From: Clostridiales bacterium
Lineage (GTDB): Bacteria; Bacillota; Clostridia; Lachnospirales; Lachnospiraceae
NCBI GenBank assembly: GCA_022770525.1
Contig: JALEHN010000077.1
Coordinates: 62,001-126,000, forward strand
Direction of reading: 5' to 3'
Length of the DNA stretch: 64,000 nucleotides
Of the stretch, positions 36,288 to 46,403 are shown piece by piece. Made by a program: the position numbers and the translations under genes. The notes beneath the pieces were generated by a model. That model saw nothing but the letters and a program-made list of their open reading frames with translations. It did not search any database and was not told the origin of the DNA. How positions within the stretch are numbered: position 1 is the stretch's first letter; each line of letters starts with the position of its first letter.

Positions 36288-36696
36288 AATCATGAACCTC
36301 CTCAGAAATCGTTTGTTCGTTGACAGATCCGGCAAACTTTTCTTCTTTTTTGTCCTGATAATTGATCAGAGCCTGTGCGATGCGCCCGGTCAGTCCCATA
36401 ACGATGATTGTGGATATGATACATGCGATCAGCAGTCCTAAAAGGTTATTTTTCAGTACAGGCCATACAGTCATTAGATTGACTGTGGGCGGAACAAACA
36501 TAATCGGCATAATCGCAAGGAAAAAATCGGCAGCATTTTCCACCTGTTCCAGTTTAATGATTTTCATGCAAAGTGCTGCAAAGAGCAGTACAAGACCATA
36601 AATACTGGCCGGAATAGGAAGCGGAATGATATAATTTAAAATTTCGCCGATAAATGTAAAAATGGCTATAATACCAAATTGAAATAGTAGTTTCAT
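36280..36696 (-). CDS. lrgA: LrgA/CidA-family holin-like protein
   Basis: The 138-residue protein has four hydrophobic segments and the family motif PIPASIYGLVLLF, then FFLAIMPIMFVPPTVNLM. ATG 36696 is preceded by TTTTTGGAGGCAC. It is the first gene of the lrgAB pair on the minus strand. The C-terminal charged tail is longer than usual. No LytS/LytR-type regulator is adjacent. Confidence 0.9.
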   Translation of the reverse strand: MKLLFQFGIIAIFTFIGEILNYIIPLPIPASIYGLVLLFAALCMKIIKLEQVENAADFFLAIMPIMFVPPTVNLMTVWPVLKNNLLGLLIACIISTIIVMGLTGRIAQALINYQDKKEEKFAGSVNEQTISEEVHDYE

Positions 36697-36809
36697 AACT
36701 GTGCCTCCAAAAAATGAGATAAAAACAGTATACATCATCTGCCCTTTGTAAAAAGGGGGAGATTGTATTTTTTTTGTACTTTTTTACGATATAAAGTTCT
36801 GATAATTGA

Positions 36810-36868
36810 TTGACATAAAGAAAAAATGAGGTATCATTAAGATGATTCGCAGATGATAACTGTCTGCG
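36810..36868 (+). promoter_or_regulatory. Promoter and operator-like repeat before the GH30 gene
   Basis: TTGACA (36810-36815), 16 nt, TATCAT (36832-36837). Just downstream CGCAGA (36848-36853) and TCTGCG (36863-36868) form an inverted repeat, a possible operator or 5' hairpin. Confidence 0.55.
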
Positions 36869-36904
36869 TCATTAATGATTGATGTATGAAGAGGAGGAAC
36901 AAAG

Positions 36905-38251
36905 ATGAATCTTGAATTAATTTCTACCTGTGGTGAAGGTGAAGACAAATCTTTGGAATGTCAAAATTCAGTGTGGACCAAAGATGCGTCAGGTGTTGAA
37001 AATGAAGTTGTAAATCTTTATCCGGAAGTAACTTTTCAGGGGATGGAAGGCTTTGGCGGGGCGATTACAGATTCAGCAGCATATGTTTATTCTCTGATGT
37101 CAGAAGAACAGAAACGGGAATGCATGGAAATCTATTTTTCACCTGAGAAAATGAAATATAACAGAGTCCGTATCCATATGGACAGCTGTGATTTTTCCAC
37201 GGAGATGTATGAGGCAATGTCAGACCCTTCAGATACAGAATTAAAAAGCTTCAATTTTGAGAGAACCCAAAAGTATATCATTCCGATGCTTGAGGATGCC
37301 CAGAAAATGGCGGGAAAACCGCTGATGATTATGCTCTCTCCATGGTCGCCGCCTGCATTTATGAAGACAAACGGGCAGAGAATTCATGGCGGAAGCCTAA
37401 AAACAGAGTATCAGGATATGTGGGCCGAATATATTTGCCGCTACATAGAGGCATTTAAAGAACGGGGCTTTACAGTTGAACGGATTTCACTGCAAAATGA
37501 AGCAAAGGCTGTTCAGACATGGGACTCATGTGTTTACACTGCGGCACAGGAAAAAGAATTTCTGCAGTACCATATGATACCGGCATTAAAGGCCCACGGA
37601 CTTTTGGATATCGGTGTATATATTTGGGATCATAATAAGGAGCGGGTTTATGAAAGAGCCTGTGAGATTATCGATGATGAGACAAAAGATATGGTGGAAG
37701 GCATTGCTTTTCACTGGTACAGCGGGGATCATTTTGAAGCATTGGATCTTGTGCGCAGAAAGTTCCCGGATCTGAAGATGATTATATCCGAGAGCTGTAT
37801 TGAATATACGAAGTTCGGGGCCAACGAGCACTGGCCGAATGCGGCAAGGCTTTCTCATGAAATGATCGGCGATCTTAACAACGGTATGTGCGGATTTTAC
37901 GACTGGAATTTAATCCTTGATGAAAAAGGCGGACCAAATCATGTCGGAAACTTCTGCCATGCAGCCATTTTATACGACCGCAAAAATAAAAAAGTAATGC
38001 CTCAGCTGATTTTGAAGCATTTTTATCATTTCTCACATTATATCGTGCCGGGTGCTGTACGTATAGGATACAGCAAATATACGGATAAACTGGATGTGAC
38101 AGCATTTAAAAATCCGGACGGGACGATAGCGGCTGTATTTTTAAACAGATCAAAGGAAAGTATTCCTGTTCATTTGCGAATGCATGGTAAGACGGCAGCG
38201 TTTACTGTAATGCCGGAATCAATCATGACTGCAGTGACTAAGGTGGAGTAA
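36905..38251 (+). CDS. Glycoside hydrolase family 30 (glucosylceramidase-like)
   Basis: The 448-residue protein matches GH30. GFGGAITDSAA opens the barrel, the acid/base glutamate is in SLQNEAKAVQ and the nucleophile glutamate in IISESC. The C-terminal beta domain follows. There is no signal peptide, so it acts in the cytoplasm on imported beta-linked oligosaccharides or glucosides. GAGGAGG lies just before the ATG. No transporter is adjacent. Confidence 0.88.
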   Translation: MNLELISTCGEGEDKSLECQNSVWTKDASGVENEVVNLYPEVTFQGMEGFGGAITDSAAYVYSLMSEEQKRECMEIYFSPEKMKYNRVRIHMDSCDFSTEMYEAMSDPSDTELKSFNFERTQKYIIPMLEDAQKMAGKPLMIMLSPWSPPAFMKTNGQRIHGGSLKTEYQDMWAEYICRYIEAFKERGFTVERISLQNEAKAVQTWDSCVYTAAQEKEFLQYHMIPALKAHGLLDIGVYIWDHNKERVYERACEIIDDETKDMVEGIAFHWYSGDHFEALDLVRRKFPDLKMIISESCIEYTKFGANEHWPNAARLSHEMIGDLNNGMCGFYDWNLILDEKGGPNHVGNFCHAAILYDRKNKKVMPQLILKHFYHFSHYIVPGAVRIGYSKYTDKLDVTAFKNPDGTIAAVFLNRSKESIPVHLRMHGKTAAFTVMPESIMTAVTKVE

Positions 38252-38282
38252 ACATTCACTCTATACGAAAGGTGAAAAGTGT

Positions 38283-38660
38283 ATGCGAACATTAAAAGTG
38301 TCAGTGAATAAAAAGTGTGCTTGTCAGGGAGGAACACTGGACCGTTTTATCCAGCCGTCGATCCTTCTGATACTGACATGGGGCGAAAGCAACGGTTATA
38401 TGATTATTAAACAGATGCGTGAGCTTTCCATGTTTCAGGAAGGTCTGCCTGATGCTACAGGTGTTTACAGATATATTAAAATGATGGAAGGCAAGGGCCT
38501 TGTTTTATCCAGAGAAATCTCTGATGAAAATGGCAAGATAAAAAGAATGTACAGTATTACCGATGAGGGCAGGGCGTGTCTTAAAAACTGGAAAATGACA
38601 TTAGAGAGCTATCAGAAATCTATCGGTGAGCTGATCGGGATGATAGGGGAGGAAGTTTAA
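38283..38660 (+). CDS. PadR-like transcriptional regulator with N-terminal cysteines
   Basis: The 125-residue winged-helix protein has a PadR-type core (LILTWGESNGYMIIKQM, GVYRYIKMMEGKGLV, MYSITDEGRACL). An unusual N-terminal CACQGG sequence precedes the helix-turn-helix and could bind metal, an Fe-S cluster or sulfur species. It overlaps the cysteine desulfurase gene by one base, so it probably regulates or senses sulfur transfer there. The start has an AAAGGTG-type ribosome site. Confidence 0.8.
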   Translation: MRTLKVSVNKKCACQGGTLDRFIQPSILLILTWGESNGYMIIKQMRELSMFQEGLPDATGVYRYIKMMEGKGLVLSREISDENGKIKRMYSITDEGRACLKNWKMTLESYQKSIGELIGMIGEEV

Positions 38661-39766
38661 TGCTGTATTTTGACCATGCAGCCACAAGTTATCCAAAACC
38701 TGAGTGTGTTAAGATGGCCTGTATGGAGGCTTTTGAAAATGCCGGAAATCCCGGCAGAGGTTCCCACAGCGCGGCACTTTGGTCACTGCGGACGATTTAT
38801 GGTGCCCGTGAGGCGGCTGCAAAACTCTTTAATGGAGAATCTCCGATGGAGATTGTGTTTGCGCAGAATGCGACAATGGCATTAAATATGGCAATTTCAC
38901 AGGTGGACGGCGAAATTCTGACAACGGCCATGGAGCACAATTCAGTGCTCCGTCCGTGCCATGCACGGGGCAATTACAGAATTGTTCCGGCACAAAACGG
39001 CATTCTGACACCACAGGCTGTCATTGATGCCATCGGACCGGATACAAAGGCAGTCATCATGACTCATGCATCAAATCTTACCGGTGAGGTGTATGATATA
39101 GGTACAGTCGGTCGGTACTGCCGCGAAAAAGGCATTTTATTTATGACAGATGCTGCCCAGACTGCCGGTGTCGTTCCGATTGATGTACAGGAGATGTGCA
39201 TAGATATGCTGGCATTTGCCGGTCATAAAGGGCCTATGGGACCGACCGGAACCGGTGGGCTGTATGTAAACAGCCGGGTGAAAGTAAGACCTCTGATGCG
39301 CGGCGGAACAGGGTCAAAAAGTCATCAGCTGATGCAGCCTGAGGAAATGCCTGATGTTCTCGAGGCCGGAACACAAAATGTCCACGGCATTGCCGGACTT
39401 AAAGCAGGCATTGAGTATGTCATGGATATTGGTGTTGAGCGGATTTTTTCCCATGAAAGAGCAATGGCAAAACTTTTTATAGATGGAATCTCCGATATAC
39501 CGGGAATAGAAATATACAGGCGGGCATGTGTACGGACAGGGACTGTAGCGATAAATATACATGATGTGGATCCTGCAGATCTGACAGATGCCCTTGGTGA
39601 GGCAGGAGTCTGTGTCCGCGGCGGTGCCCATTGCGCGCCGCTGGCCCATGATGCCATCGGCACGGGAGACTGCGGGGCTGTCAGGTTCAGCTTCGGCTGG
39701 TCAACGACAGCGGAGGAAGTGCTGGAAGGTGTGAAAATTCTTCATGCGTTGGTAAAAGATATATAG
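38660..39766 (+). CDS. Cysteine desulfurase-family class V aminotransferase
   Basis: This 368-residue PLP enzyme begins LYFDHAATSYPKP, with the PLP lysine in FAGHKGPMGPTG and a cysteine-bearing C-terminal loop VRGGAHCAPLAH, the place of the catalytic persulfide. Its short, selenium-group-like form (TIGR01977 type) is known in clostridia. It liberates sulfur or selenium from cysteine or selenocysteine. It is coupled to the PadR-like regulator upstream. Confidence 0.88.
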   Translation: MLYFDHAATSYPKPECVKMACMEAFENAGNPGRGSHSAALWSLRTIYGAREAAAKLFNGESPMEIVFAQNATMALNMAISQVDGEILTTAMEHNSVLRPCHARGNYRIVPAQNGILTPQAVIDAIGPDTKAVIMTHASNLTGEVYDIGTVGRYCREKGILFMTDAAQTAGVVPIDVQEMCIDMLAFAGHKGPMGPTGTGGLYVNSRVKVRPLMRGGTGSKSHQLMQPEEMPDVLEAGTQNVHGIAGLKAGIEYVMDIGVERIFSHERAMAKLFIDGISDIPGIEIYRRACVRTGTVAINIHDVDPADLTDALGEAGVCVRGGAHCAPLAHDAIGTGDCGAVRFSFGWSTTAEEVLEGVKILHALVKDI

Positions 39767-39867
39767 ATCAGCGCCTGATGTGGAAATTAATAAGAAACGG
39801 TGTTAAGTGATGAACAAAATACTGTCAGATGCATAAAATGAAATAATTCGATAGCCGGGGTGGTATT

Positions 39868-41598
39868 GTGGATGATCAAAAGGCCGAAAATCTTTTGAAT
39901 CTGGCACTGCAGGCGACACCGTATGAGCGGGAACGTTCATTGAATCTTAATACGGGATTTAACAGCGAAAATAAAACATGGGAAGTTATTGTGAAATATA
40001 ACGGTGATATCGGCCGGCTGGAAAGCGACATGGTTCAGATCGTGCGGCTGATGAACCGGTATGCCATTATTACAGCAACTGAAGAACAACTGGAAAAGCT
40101 TTTGAGGGCTCCGCAGATTGAATTTGCGGAGAAACCGAAAAGGCTTTTTTTTGCTGTCAATGAAGGAAGACGTGTCTCATGTATTCAGTATGTGCAGACG
40201 TATCCATGGGAACTGACCGGCAGAGGGACAGTGGTGGCACTGATTGACTCCGGTGTTGATATAACCCATCCGGATTTTAGAAATAGCGATGGGACTACGC
40301 GTATAGCGGCGCTGTGGGATCAGGCATCTAAAGATACGGATGTGCCGCCGCCAGCCGGATATTACCTCGGTTCATTTTATAGTGAACAGCAGCTGAATGA
40401 TTATTTACAAAATCCGACACCGGGCAGTGCACCGGGCAATGATCTGTCCGGTCACGGTACGTCAGTCCTTGGTATTGCAGCCGGAAACGGACGTCAGAGC
40501 AATGGACTGTATAAAGGTGTGGCACCGGAAAGCACGCTGATCGTTGTTAAACTTGGTACACCGATACCCGATGGCTTTCCGAGAACGACGGAAATGATGC
40601 AGGCGGTGAATTTTGTGCTGGAAACAGCGATGAACATGGGCATGCCTGTGGCGGTCAACATCAGTTTTGGAAATACTTATGGCGCTCATAACGGCACTTC
40701 CCTTCTTGAAACATATCTTAATGAAATGTCCGGCGTATGGAAAAATAATCTTGTGATCGGCACAGGAAATGAAGGCAGCACATCAGGTCACACATCGGGT
40801 GTGCTGCGTCTTGGCTATATTGAAGAAATTCCGTTGGCAGTTGCCTCATATGAGACAACGCTGAATGTTCAGATTTGGAAAAACTATTTTGATCATGCGG
40901 ATATTGAAATTGTAGCACCAAGCGGCAGGTCGGCGGGACCGTTCCAGCAGTTTCTGGGACCTCAGCGGTTTATACTCGATAACACCGAATTATTGATGTA
41001 TTACGGCGAACCAAGTCCTTATGCGGTAAATCAGGAAATATACATTGATTTTATACCATCGGGCAATTATATTGCTGACGGGCTGTGGCTGATCCGGTTG
41101 ATTCCGAGAAGGGTGATTTCAGGCGATTTTCATATGTGGCTGCCAAGCCATGCAGTTTTAAATACACAGACCCGGTTTTTATATCCTGTACCGGAAACGA
41201 CACTGACGATTCCGTCCACAACACTGAAAGCTGTCACAGTGGCAGCCTATAACAGCCTGACAGATGCCTATGCGGACTTTTCCGGTAGGGGATTTGCCGG
41301 TTTTAATGTATGGAATAAACCGGACCTTGCGGCACCGGGAGTCAATATTCAGACGACAAAGTCCGGTGGCGGCTACCACCAGGTAACCGGTACATCGTTC
41401 GCTGCGCCGTTCGTGACCGGTAGCTGTGCGCTGATGATGGAATACGGCATTGTCAGAGAAAATGATCCGTTTTTGTACGGTGAAAAAATAAGAGCCTATC
41501 TGATCGACGGCGCAAGGCGACTGCCGGGATTTGCTGTCTATCCCAATGAAAATGTGGGGTATGGGGCGTTGTGTTTGAGGGACAGTATACCGGTATAA
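39868..41598 (+). CDS. Subtilisin-like serine protease (S8, CspB/CspC-like)
   Basis: The 576-residue protease has an N-terminal prodomain-like region of about 90 residues, then the triad: aspartate in VALIDSGVDI, histidine in LSGHGTSVLG and serine in GTSFAAPFV. A large insertion domain splits the catalytic fold between the histidine and serine. No signal peptide is visible. The form resembles the Csp germination proteases and related gut Clostridia S8 proteins. A GTG start is used, preceded by GGGGTGG. Single gene. Confidence 0.85.
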   Translation: MDDQKAENLLNLALQATPYERERSLNLNTGFNSENKTWEVIVKYNGDIGRLESDMVQIVRLMNRYAIITATEEQLEKLLRAPQIEFAEKPKRLFFAVNEGRRVSCIQYVQTYPWELTGRGTVVALIDSGVDITHPDFRNSDGTTRIAALWDQASKDTDVPPPAGYYLGSFYSEQQLNDYLQNPTPGSAPGNDLSGHGTSVLGIAAGNGRQSNGLYKGVAPESTLIVVKLGTPIPDGFPRTTEMMQAVNFVLETAMNMGMPVAVNISFGNTYGAHNGTSLLETYLNEMSGVWKNNLVIGTGNEGSTSGHTSGVLRLGYIEEIPLAVASYETTLNVQIWKNYFDHADIEIVAPSGRSAGPFQQFLGPQRFILDNTELLMYYGEPSPYAVNQEIYIDFIPSGNYIADGLWLIRLIPRRVISGDFHMWLPSHAVLNTQTRFLYPVPETTLTIPSTTLKAVTVAAYNSLTDAYADFSGRGFAGFNVWNKPDLAAPGVNIQTTKSGGGYHQVTGTSFAAPFVTGSCALMMEYGIVRENDPFLYGEKIRAYLIDGARRLPGFAVYPNENVGYGALCLRDSIPV

Positions 41599-41808
41599 TA
41601 TATCAAAATAGAGTTTAAAAATGTGGAATAGAATGCTAAAATAGAGATGAAATTATGATGGCAAGAACGACTTAAAGGTTAATTTGCTAAAGATAAAAAG
41701 AACATTCCGGTGTTTGGATATGATGTGATTCATTTGCCGATATATATGGCAATGTTTTTGTAATGTGACAATCAGATATGTTTTCAGCGAAAGAAACGGG
41801 GGATACAA

Positions 41809-42843
41809 ATGGCAAATTTAAGATTAAAGAAACTGATATTGGAAGTTGTGGATAATCAGTTAAAAGACAATAATCCACCTATGGTAAGAGAGGTATATGA
41901 CAGACTGATTGGAGTGGGATACTCTGCCCGTGAGGCAAAGGAAAAAATCGGAGCTGTTGTGATTGAGGAGATTTATGACGTTATGAAGAAAAATCAGCCG
42001 TATGATGAAAAGCGATATACTGATGCACTAAAGAATATGGCGCAGAAATGCATGGATTTTGAAGATACGCATGAAATCCTTACGGAATGGGAAGAGTGGG
42101 ACCGGCTTGTACAGGATGGATATGAAGCACAGTATAATCAAAAAGACAGTGATATGATTACATACTGGTGGCAGGCATGGGATCTTTTCCAAAAGATTAT
42201 TGAAAAAGCGAAATATAAAATGAGCATCAGCGGTATTATGGAATCTCAGGATTATCAATATCCGGTCGATGCATGGCTCCAGGATCTGGAAATGGAACTG
42301 GGGAATACAGGAGAACATAAAAAACGTATGGAATTCTGTCAGAGAATTCTGGCAATGCTGGATTGGAGTTTTGATGATGACAGTGGCTTCAAGAACGCAA
42401 TTGGAGAAGAATTATATGCAATGGGGAAACCTGCCGAGGGGCGGGAATGGTTTGAAAACTGGCTAAAAAAAGAGCCGCATAATCAGAATGCGCTTAATGT
42501 ATTCAGTTGGTGCGTTCAGGAACAGGAAGGCGCCGATGAAGCATATCGTATTATTCGAAGAGAAGTCGTAGGCGTTGTATGTACGATGGATAACGAATTG
42601 TTGTTTGAGAGGGCAAAACTGCTTGCGCAGCATTTGAAATTAAAAGAAGATCTGAAGTGGATAGAATCACAGTTAACAGCATTTCATGATTCATTGGAGA
42701 AGGCAGATCTCTATAATGATTTTTATGATGATTTTAAAATGCCGATACAGCAACCGATCGTAAAGGAAAAGAAAATATATCCAAATGATCCCTGTCCATG
42801 TGGAAGCGGAAAAAAGTATAAAAAGTGCTGTGGAAGAAAATAG
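41809..42843 (+). CDS. SEC-C motif protein with helical repeat region
   Basis: The 344-residue protein starts with a small helical domain ([18 protein letters not shown]), continues with TPR-like helices, and ends in a SEC-C zinc motif [21 protein letters not shown] domains mediate zinc-dependent protein contact, first known from SecA. Function here is unknown. GGGGGA lies 10 nt upstream of the ATG. Confidence 0.75.
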   Translation: MANLRLKKLILEVVDNQLKDNNPPMVREVYDRLIGVGYSAREAKEKIGAVVIEEIYDVMKKNQPYDEKRYTDALKNMAQKCMDFEDTHEILTEWEEWDRLVQDGYEAQYNQKDSDMITYWWQAWDLFQKIIEKAKYKMSISGIMESQDYQYPVDAWLQDLEMELGNTGEHKKRMEFCQRILAMLDWSFDDDSGFKNAIGEELYAMGKPAEGREWFENWLKKEPHNQNALNVFSWCVQEQEGADEAYRIIRREVVGVVCTMDNELLFERAKLLAQHLKLKEDLKWIESQLTAFHDSLEKADLYNDFYDDFKMPIQQPIVKEKKIYPNDPCPCGSGKKYKKCCGRK

Positions 42844-42924
42844 CATTCTGTGCAGGTGAGAATGTCTCAGGAGCTGATTATTAGAGTGAAAAAAATTTTA
42901 CTATGGGTCAAAGGGAGAAATACT

Positions 42925-44556
42925 ATGAAATTAACAATGAACGGAATTAAAAATCATGAGCCATGGGATAAGGCGGGAATCATGCTTCCGGGGTATGATG
43001 CGGAGAAAGTTTCAGAAAAGGCGAAAAAGGAACCGAAATGGGTACACTTTGGAATCGGTAATATTTTTCGTATATTCATAGGCGGTATTGCAGACGGTCT
43101 TCTGGAAGATGGTGCGTTGGACCGGGGTATTACCTGTGTAGAGACATTTGATTATGATGTGGTGGATAAAATTTATGCTCCTTATGATAATTTAGGACTC
43201 AGTGTCATTTTAAATGGGGATGGAACAAGAGCATGCAAAGTGTTAGGATCTCTTTCTGAGGCAGTCAAAGCACAATCCTCCGATTTGGTGCAGTGGAACC
43301 GGCTTAAAGAAATATTTATCAGTCCGGCGCTTCAGTTGGTTTCTTTTACAATTACAGAAAAAGGGTATGCTTTGCAGAAAGCGGATGGCACATGGTTTCC
43401 GTTTGTAAAAGATGATATAGAGAATGGTCCGGATAAAGCTGTCGGAGCAATGGCAGTGCTGACAGCTATGCTCTATGAACGGTATAAAGCCGGGAGATAT
43501 CCTCTGGCACTTGTATCTATGGATAACTGTTCTCAGAACGGTGCAAAACTGCGGGAATCTGTGTTGACCATGACGGAGGCATGGCAGAAGGCCGGATTTG
43601 TGGAGGCAGATTTTGCGTCCTATGTAAGCGACGAAAAAATGATTACTTTTCCATGGACGATGATTGACAAAATTACACCGCGGCCAAGCGAGCAAATTGC
43701 CGAAGATCTTGAAAAACTGGGTGTGGAAGACATGCAGCCGGTCATCACCGGAAAGCAGACATACATCGCACCGTTTGTTAATGCTGAAAAACCACAGTAT
43801 CTTGTGATTGAGGACAGCTTCCCGAATGGCCGTCCTGCTTTGGAAAAAGGTTTCGGCGTATATATGGCTGACAGAGAGACAGTAAATCTGTGTGAGCGTA
43901 TGAAAGTAACGGTGTGCCTGAATCCGGTGCATTCTGCGACAGGGCCTCTTGGTGTGGTGTTGGGATATGATTTATTTGCCCATATGTTGAATACGGATGC
44001 GGATATGATGAAAATGGCCCGTATGGTAGCTTATGATGAAGGGCTTCCTGTAGTAGCGGATCCGGGAATTCTTTCCCCGCAGAAATTTGTCGATGAGCTT
44101 TTTGATGAGCGGTTTCCAAATGAATATCTGGGTGATACAAACCTTCGGCTTGCCGTAGATGTATCTCAGATGGTAGGTATCCGTTTTGGCGAGACAATTA
44201 AAGCATATGTGAAAAAATATGGAGATGCCGCGCGTCTTACTGCTATTCCGCTTGGAATTGCCGGTTGGCTCAGGTATATGCTGGCTGTGGATGATGAAGG
44301 GAAAAGATACGAACTTGCGCCTGATCCTATGAATGAGGAAATTCAGGAACAGTTAAAGGATATCGTCGTGGGGCAGCCTGAAACTTTTAAGAATCAGCTT
44401 AAGCCAATTCTCTCAAATGAGCGTATATTTTTTATTGATATTTACAGGACTGGTCTGGGAGAAAAAATCGAAACAATGTTTAGGGAAATGATCGCAGGAC
44501 CCGGTGCTGTAAAAGCAACAGTGCATAAATATGTAAGGCATAGTTTACCAGCATGA
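42925..44556 (+). CDS. Mannitol dehydrogenase-family oxidoreductase
   Basis: This 543-residue NAD(P)-dependent dehydrogenase has the N-terminal Rossmann part (VHFGIGNIFRIFIGGIADGL), the KITPRPSE segment of the family, and a C-terminal helical domain. Family members oxidise mannitol, fructuronate, mannonate or altronate; the long form fits the fructuronate/tagaturonate-reductase branch but the substrate is not decided. ATG 42925 is set by AAAGGGAGAAA. No uronate genes adjoin. Confidence 0.85.
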   Translation: MKLTMNGIKNHEPWDKAGIMLPGYDAEKVSEKAKKEPKWVHFGIGNIFRIFIGGIADGLLEDGALDRGITCVETFDYDVVDKIYAPYDNLGLSVILNGDGTRACKVLGSLSEAVKAQSSDLVQWNRLKEIFISPALQLVSFTITEKGYALQKADGTWFPFVKDDIENGPDKAVGAMAVLTAMLYERYKAGRYPLALVSMDNCSQNGAKLRESVLTMTEAWQKAGFVEADFASYVSDEKMITFPWTMIDKITPRPSEQIAEDLEKLGVEDMQPVITGKQTYIAPFVNAEKPQYLVIEDSFPNGRPALEKGFGVYMADRETVNLCERMKVTVCLNPVHSATGPLGVVLGYDLFAHMLNTDADMMKMARMVAYDEGLPVVADPGILSPQKFVDELFDERFPNEYLGDTNLRLAVDVSQMVGIRFGETIKAYVKKYGDAARLTAIPLGIAGWLRYMLAVDDEGKRYELAPDPMNEEIQEQLKDIVVGQPETFKNQLKPILSNERIFFIDIYRTGLGEKIETMFREMIAGPGAVKATVHKYVRHSLPA

Positions 44557-44660
44557 TTATGTCAGGCTTGCATATAATAAAATCAGTGTCGCGGGAGATG
44601 AAATGAAATTTCCCGCAGTCAGAAGCGGTTATCAGATTTTATGTGTTGGCGGAGGTAGTT

Positions 44661-46226
44661 ATGCGTCGGTATCGTCCTGTTTTTCCTTATGAAAATGAGC
44701 ATAGAGAAGAATTGATGTCACTGCCGTTTCAGGTTTTCCTTCCCCGGCGCATTACGCTTTTTTGTCAGGAACTTTGCTGTACGATTAAAGAAGATGCACC
44801 GGTCTGCCAGGGACAGTGTATAGGCTGGGTCGAAGAAAGGCCGGTGTATTCAGGTATTGACGGGCGAGTGGAAAAAATCAGCGTTGATGAGAGCGGTTAT
44901 AGTCATAAAAAATATCGTGTTTCCATAAGAAAAGAATCCCATCGCATGGCATGCCAGAGTTTTGTGCCGTTTTTAAGGACAGACGGAAATTATTTTCTAA
45001 GACAGCTTGGACTTATGCCTCCGGAAGGTATGATTACAGAGAAGGACGTACTCTGGGTTGACGGCGTGGAAAGTGAGCCTTTTTCCGCATCAGGGTATCG
45101 TTTGTTTGCCGAGGAAACGGTAAAAATTATTTTGGGGGCAGATGTTCTCGGAAGCTGTTATGGTGTTCAGAAAGTTAAACTGTGTATCGAAAAACAGTGG
45201 AAGGATATTTATTTTCTGCTGGAGAAGTATTTGAAAAAATATCGATGTGTCTTAAATAAAGATATTCAATATGAAATATGCAGTTACACAAGATGCTGTC
45301 CGGCGCCTTATCTGATGCCGGGGCGGCTTATTTTTTATCCACAGATACTGATTCATGCATACAACGGATACTATGAAAAAATACCGGCATCCTCTGCCTA
45401 TATAACCGTTTCCGGTCATGTTCTGCGCAAGTCTAATTTTATTATGCCTGCGGGAACGCATGTGGGTGATATTATTGCGGCATGCGGACTTGAAAAAAAG
45501 GCTTCATGCAAGTTTGTTCTGGACGGTGTGATGACAGGACATGCGGTATCACCGGAAAATGCTGTGATTATGCCGGAAAATACATCGCTGTGTGTTGTGG
45601 AATGGCAGACCCGCGAAGAATCGCCCTGTGTGGGCTGTCATGCCTGTGCGGCTGTCTGTCCGATGCATTTAAAACCTTATGCGCCCGATGCGCATACATT
45701 TGATTTGTGTATACAGTGCGGCTGCTGTTCTTATGTATGTCCCTCAAATATTCGTATTTCTGAAAAAATCAAGCATAAAGTCAAAGATAAGAAAAATCAT
45801 AAAAAAAAGCGGGCAAAGTTCAGAAAAAAATTGAAACACGGAACATATATAGAAATTGCCCCTGAATTTGCTGATTTTATAGAGACGATGGAAATTTGCA
45901 GCGACGCCCCGCCCCACATACATTGTCCGGCGGATAACCTGTCAAAAAAAATCAAATGCCTTATGTTTTTGCTGCCGCTGTACGCATGGGCCGTCAGTGC
46001 ATATGGGGTGATTATTTTGTGCCACGGAGCTATAGCGGTGATGGCTGCATTGATTGTGGCAGAAATATCAAAGCGGATTGTGAAAACAAGTGCAGGGGCT
46101 GATATTTACATTGCGTCAGTACTGTACGCAGTAGCAGCGGTATTGATACTGCCTGTGGGGGTGTCTGTTTTGACGGCAATAATTGCATATATTATTGCTT
46201 GCATTTTAGGAGTCTACAACCTATAA
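44661..46226 (+). CDS. RnfC-like 4Fe-4S protein fused to truncated RnfD-like membrane domain
   Basis: The 521-residue protein looks like RnfC up to about residue 375: a barrel-sandwich region (PVYSGIDGRVEKI), an SLBB domain (ITVSGHVLRKS), and two 4Fe-4S motifs (CVGCHACAAVCP, CIQCGCCSYVCP). The GGxGFPT FMN/NADH loop expected before DGVESEPF is absent, and the family's AECEP cysteine is serine. The C-terminal 90 residues are hydrophobic and resemble the start of RnfD/NqrB (MFLLPLYAWA to ILGVYNL), where the protein ends. No other rnf gene adjoins. It may be an electron-transfer remnant or a repurposed Fe-S membrane protein. GGAGGT precedes ATG 44661. Confidence 0.7.
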   Translation: MRRYRPVFPYENEHREELMSLPFQVFLPRRITLFCQELCCTIKEDAPVCQGQCIGWVEERPVYSGIDGRVEKISVDESGYSHKKYRVSIRKESHRMACQSFVPFLRTDGNYFLRQLGLMPPEGMITEKDVLWVDGVESEPFSASGYRLFAEETVKIILGADVLGSCYGVQKVKLCIEKQWKDIYFLLEKYLKKYRCVLNKDIQYEICSYTRCCPAPYLMPGRLIFYPQILIHAYNGYYEKIPASSAYITVSGHVLRKSNFIMPAGTHVGDIIAACGLEKKASCKFVLDGVMTGHAVSPENAVIMPENTSLCVVEWQTREESPCVGCHACAAVCPMHLKPYAPDAHTFDLCIQCGCCSYVCPSNIRISEKIKHKVKDKKNHKKKRAKFRKKLKHGTYIEIAPEFADFIETMEICSDAPPHIHCPADNLSKKIKCLMFLLPLYAWAVSAYGVIILCHGAIAVMAALIVAEISKRIVKTSAGADIYIASVLYAVAAVLILPVGVSVLTAIIAYIIACILGVYNL

Positions 46227-46234
46227 TTAAAACG

Positions 46235-46340
46235 TATGACAGACATTGTTTGAAAAAGCTTATGATAGAAAGCGTATTAAAAACGTAAAGCATATACAGA
46301 CAATGATATTTATAACGCAGCATATATGACAGACAATGAC
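46235..46340 (+). repeat. Three imperfect direct repeats ATGACAGACAATG
   Basis: Copies lie near 46235-46248, 46293-46306 and 46325-46340, in the A+T-rich gap between the RnfC-like and TPR genes. Confidence 0.5.
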
Positions 46341-46403
46341 TATGAAAAATGAGAGATAGACGTTTCAGAGGATGAAAACGGGAAAAAGACGAGGTGGTTA
46401 TTT

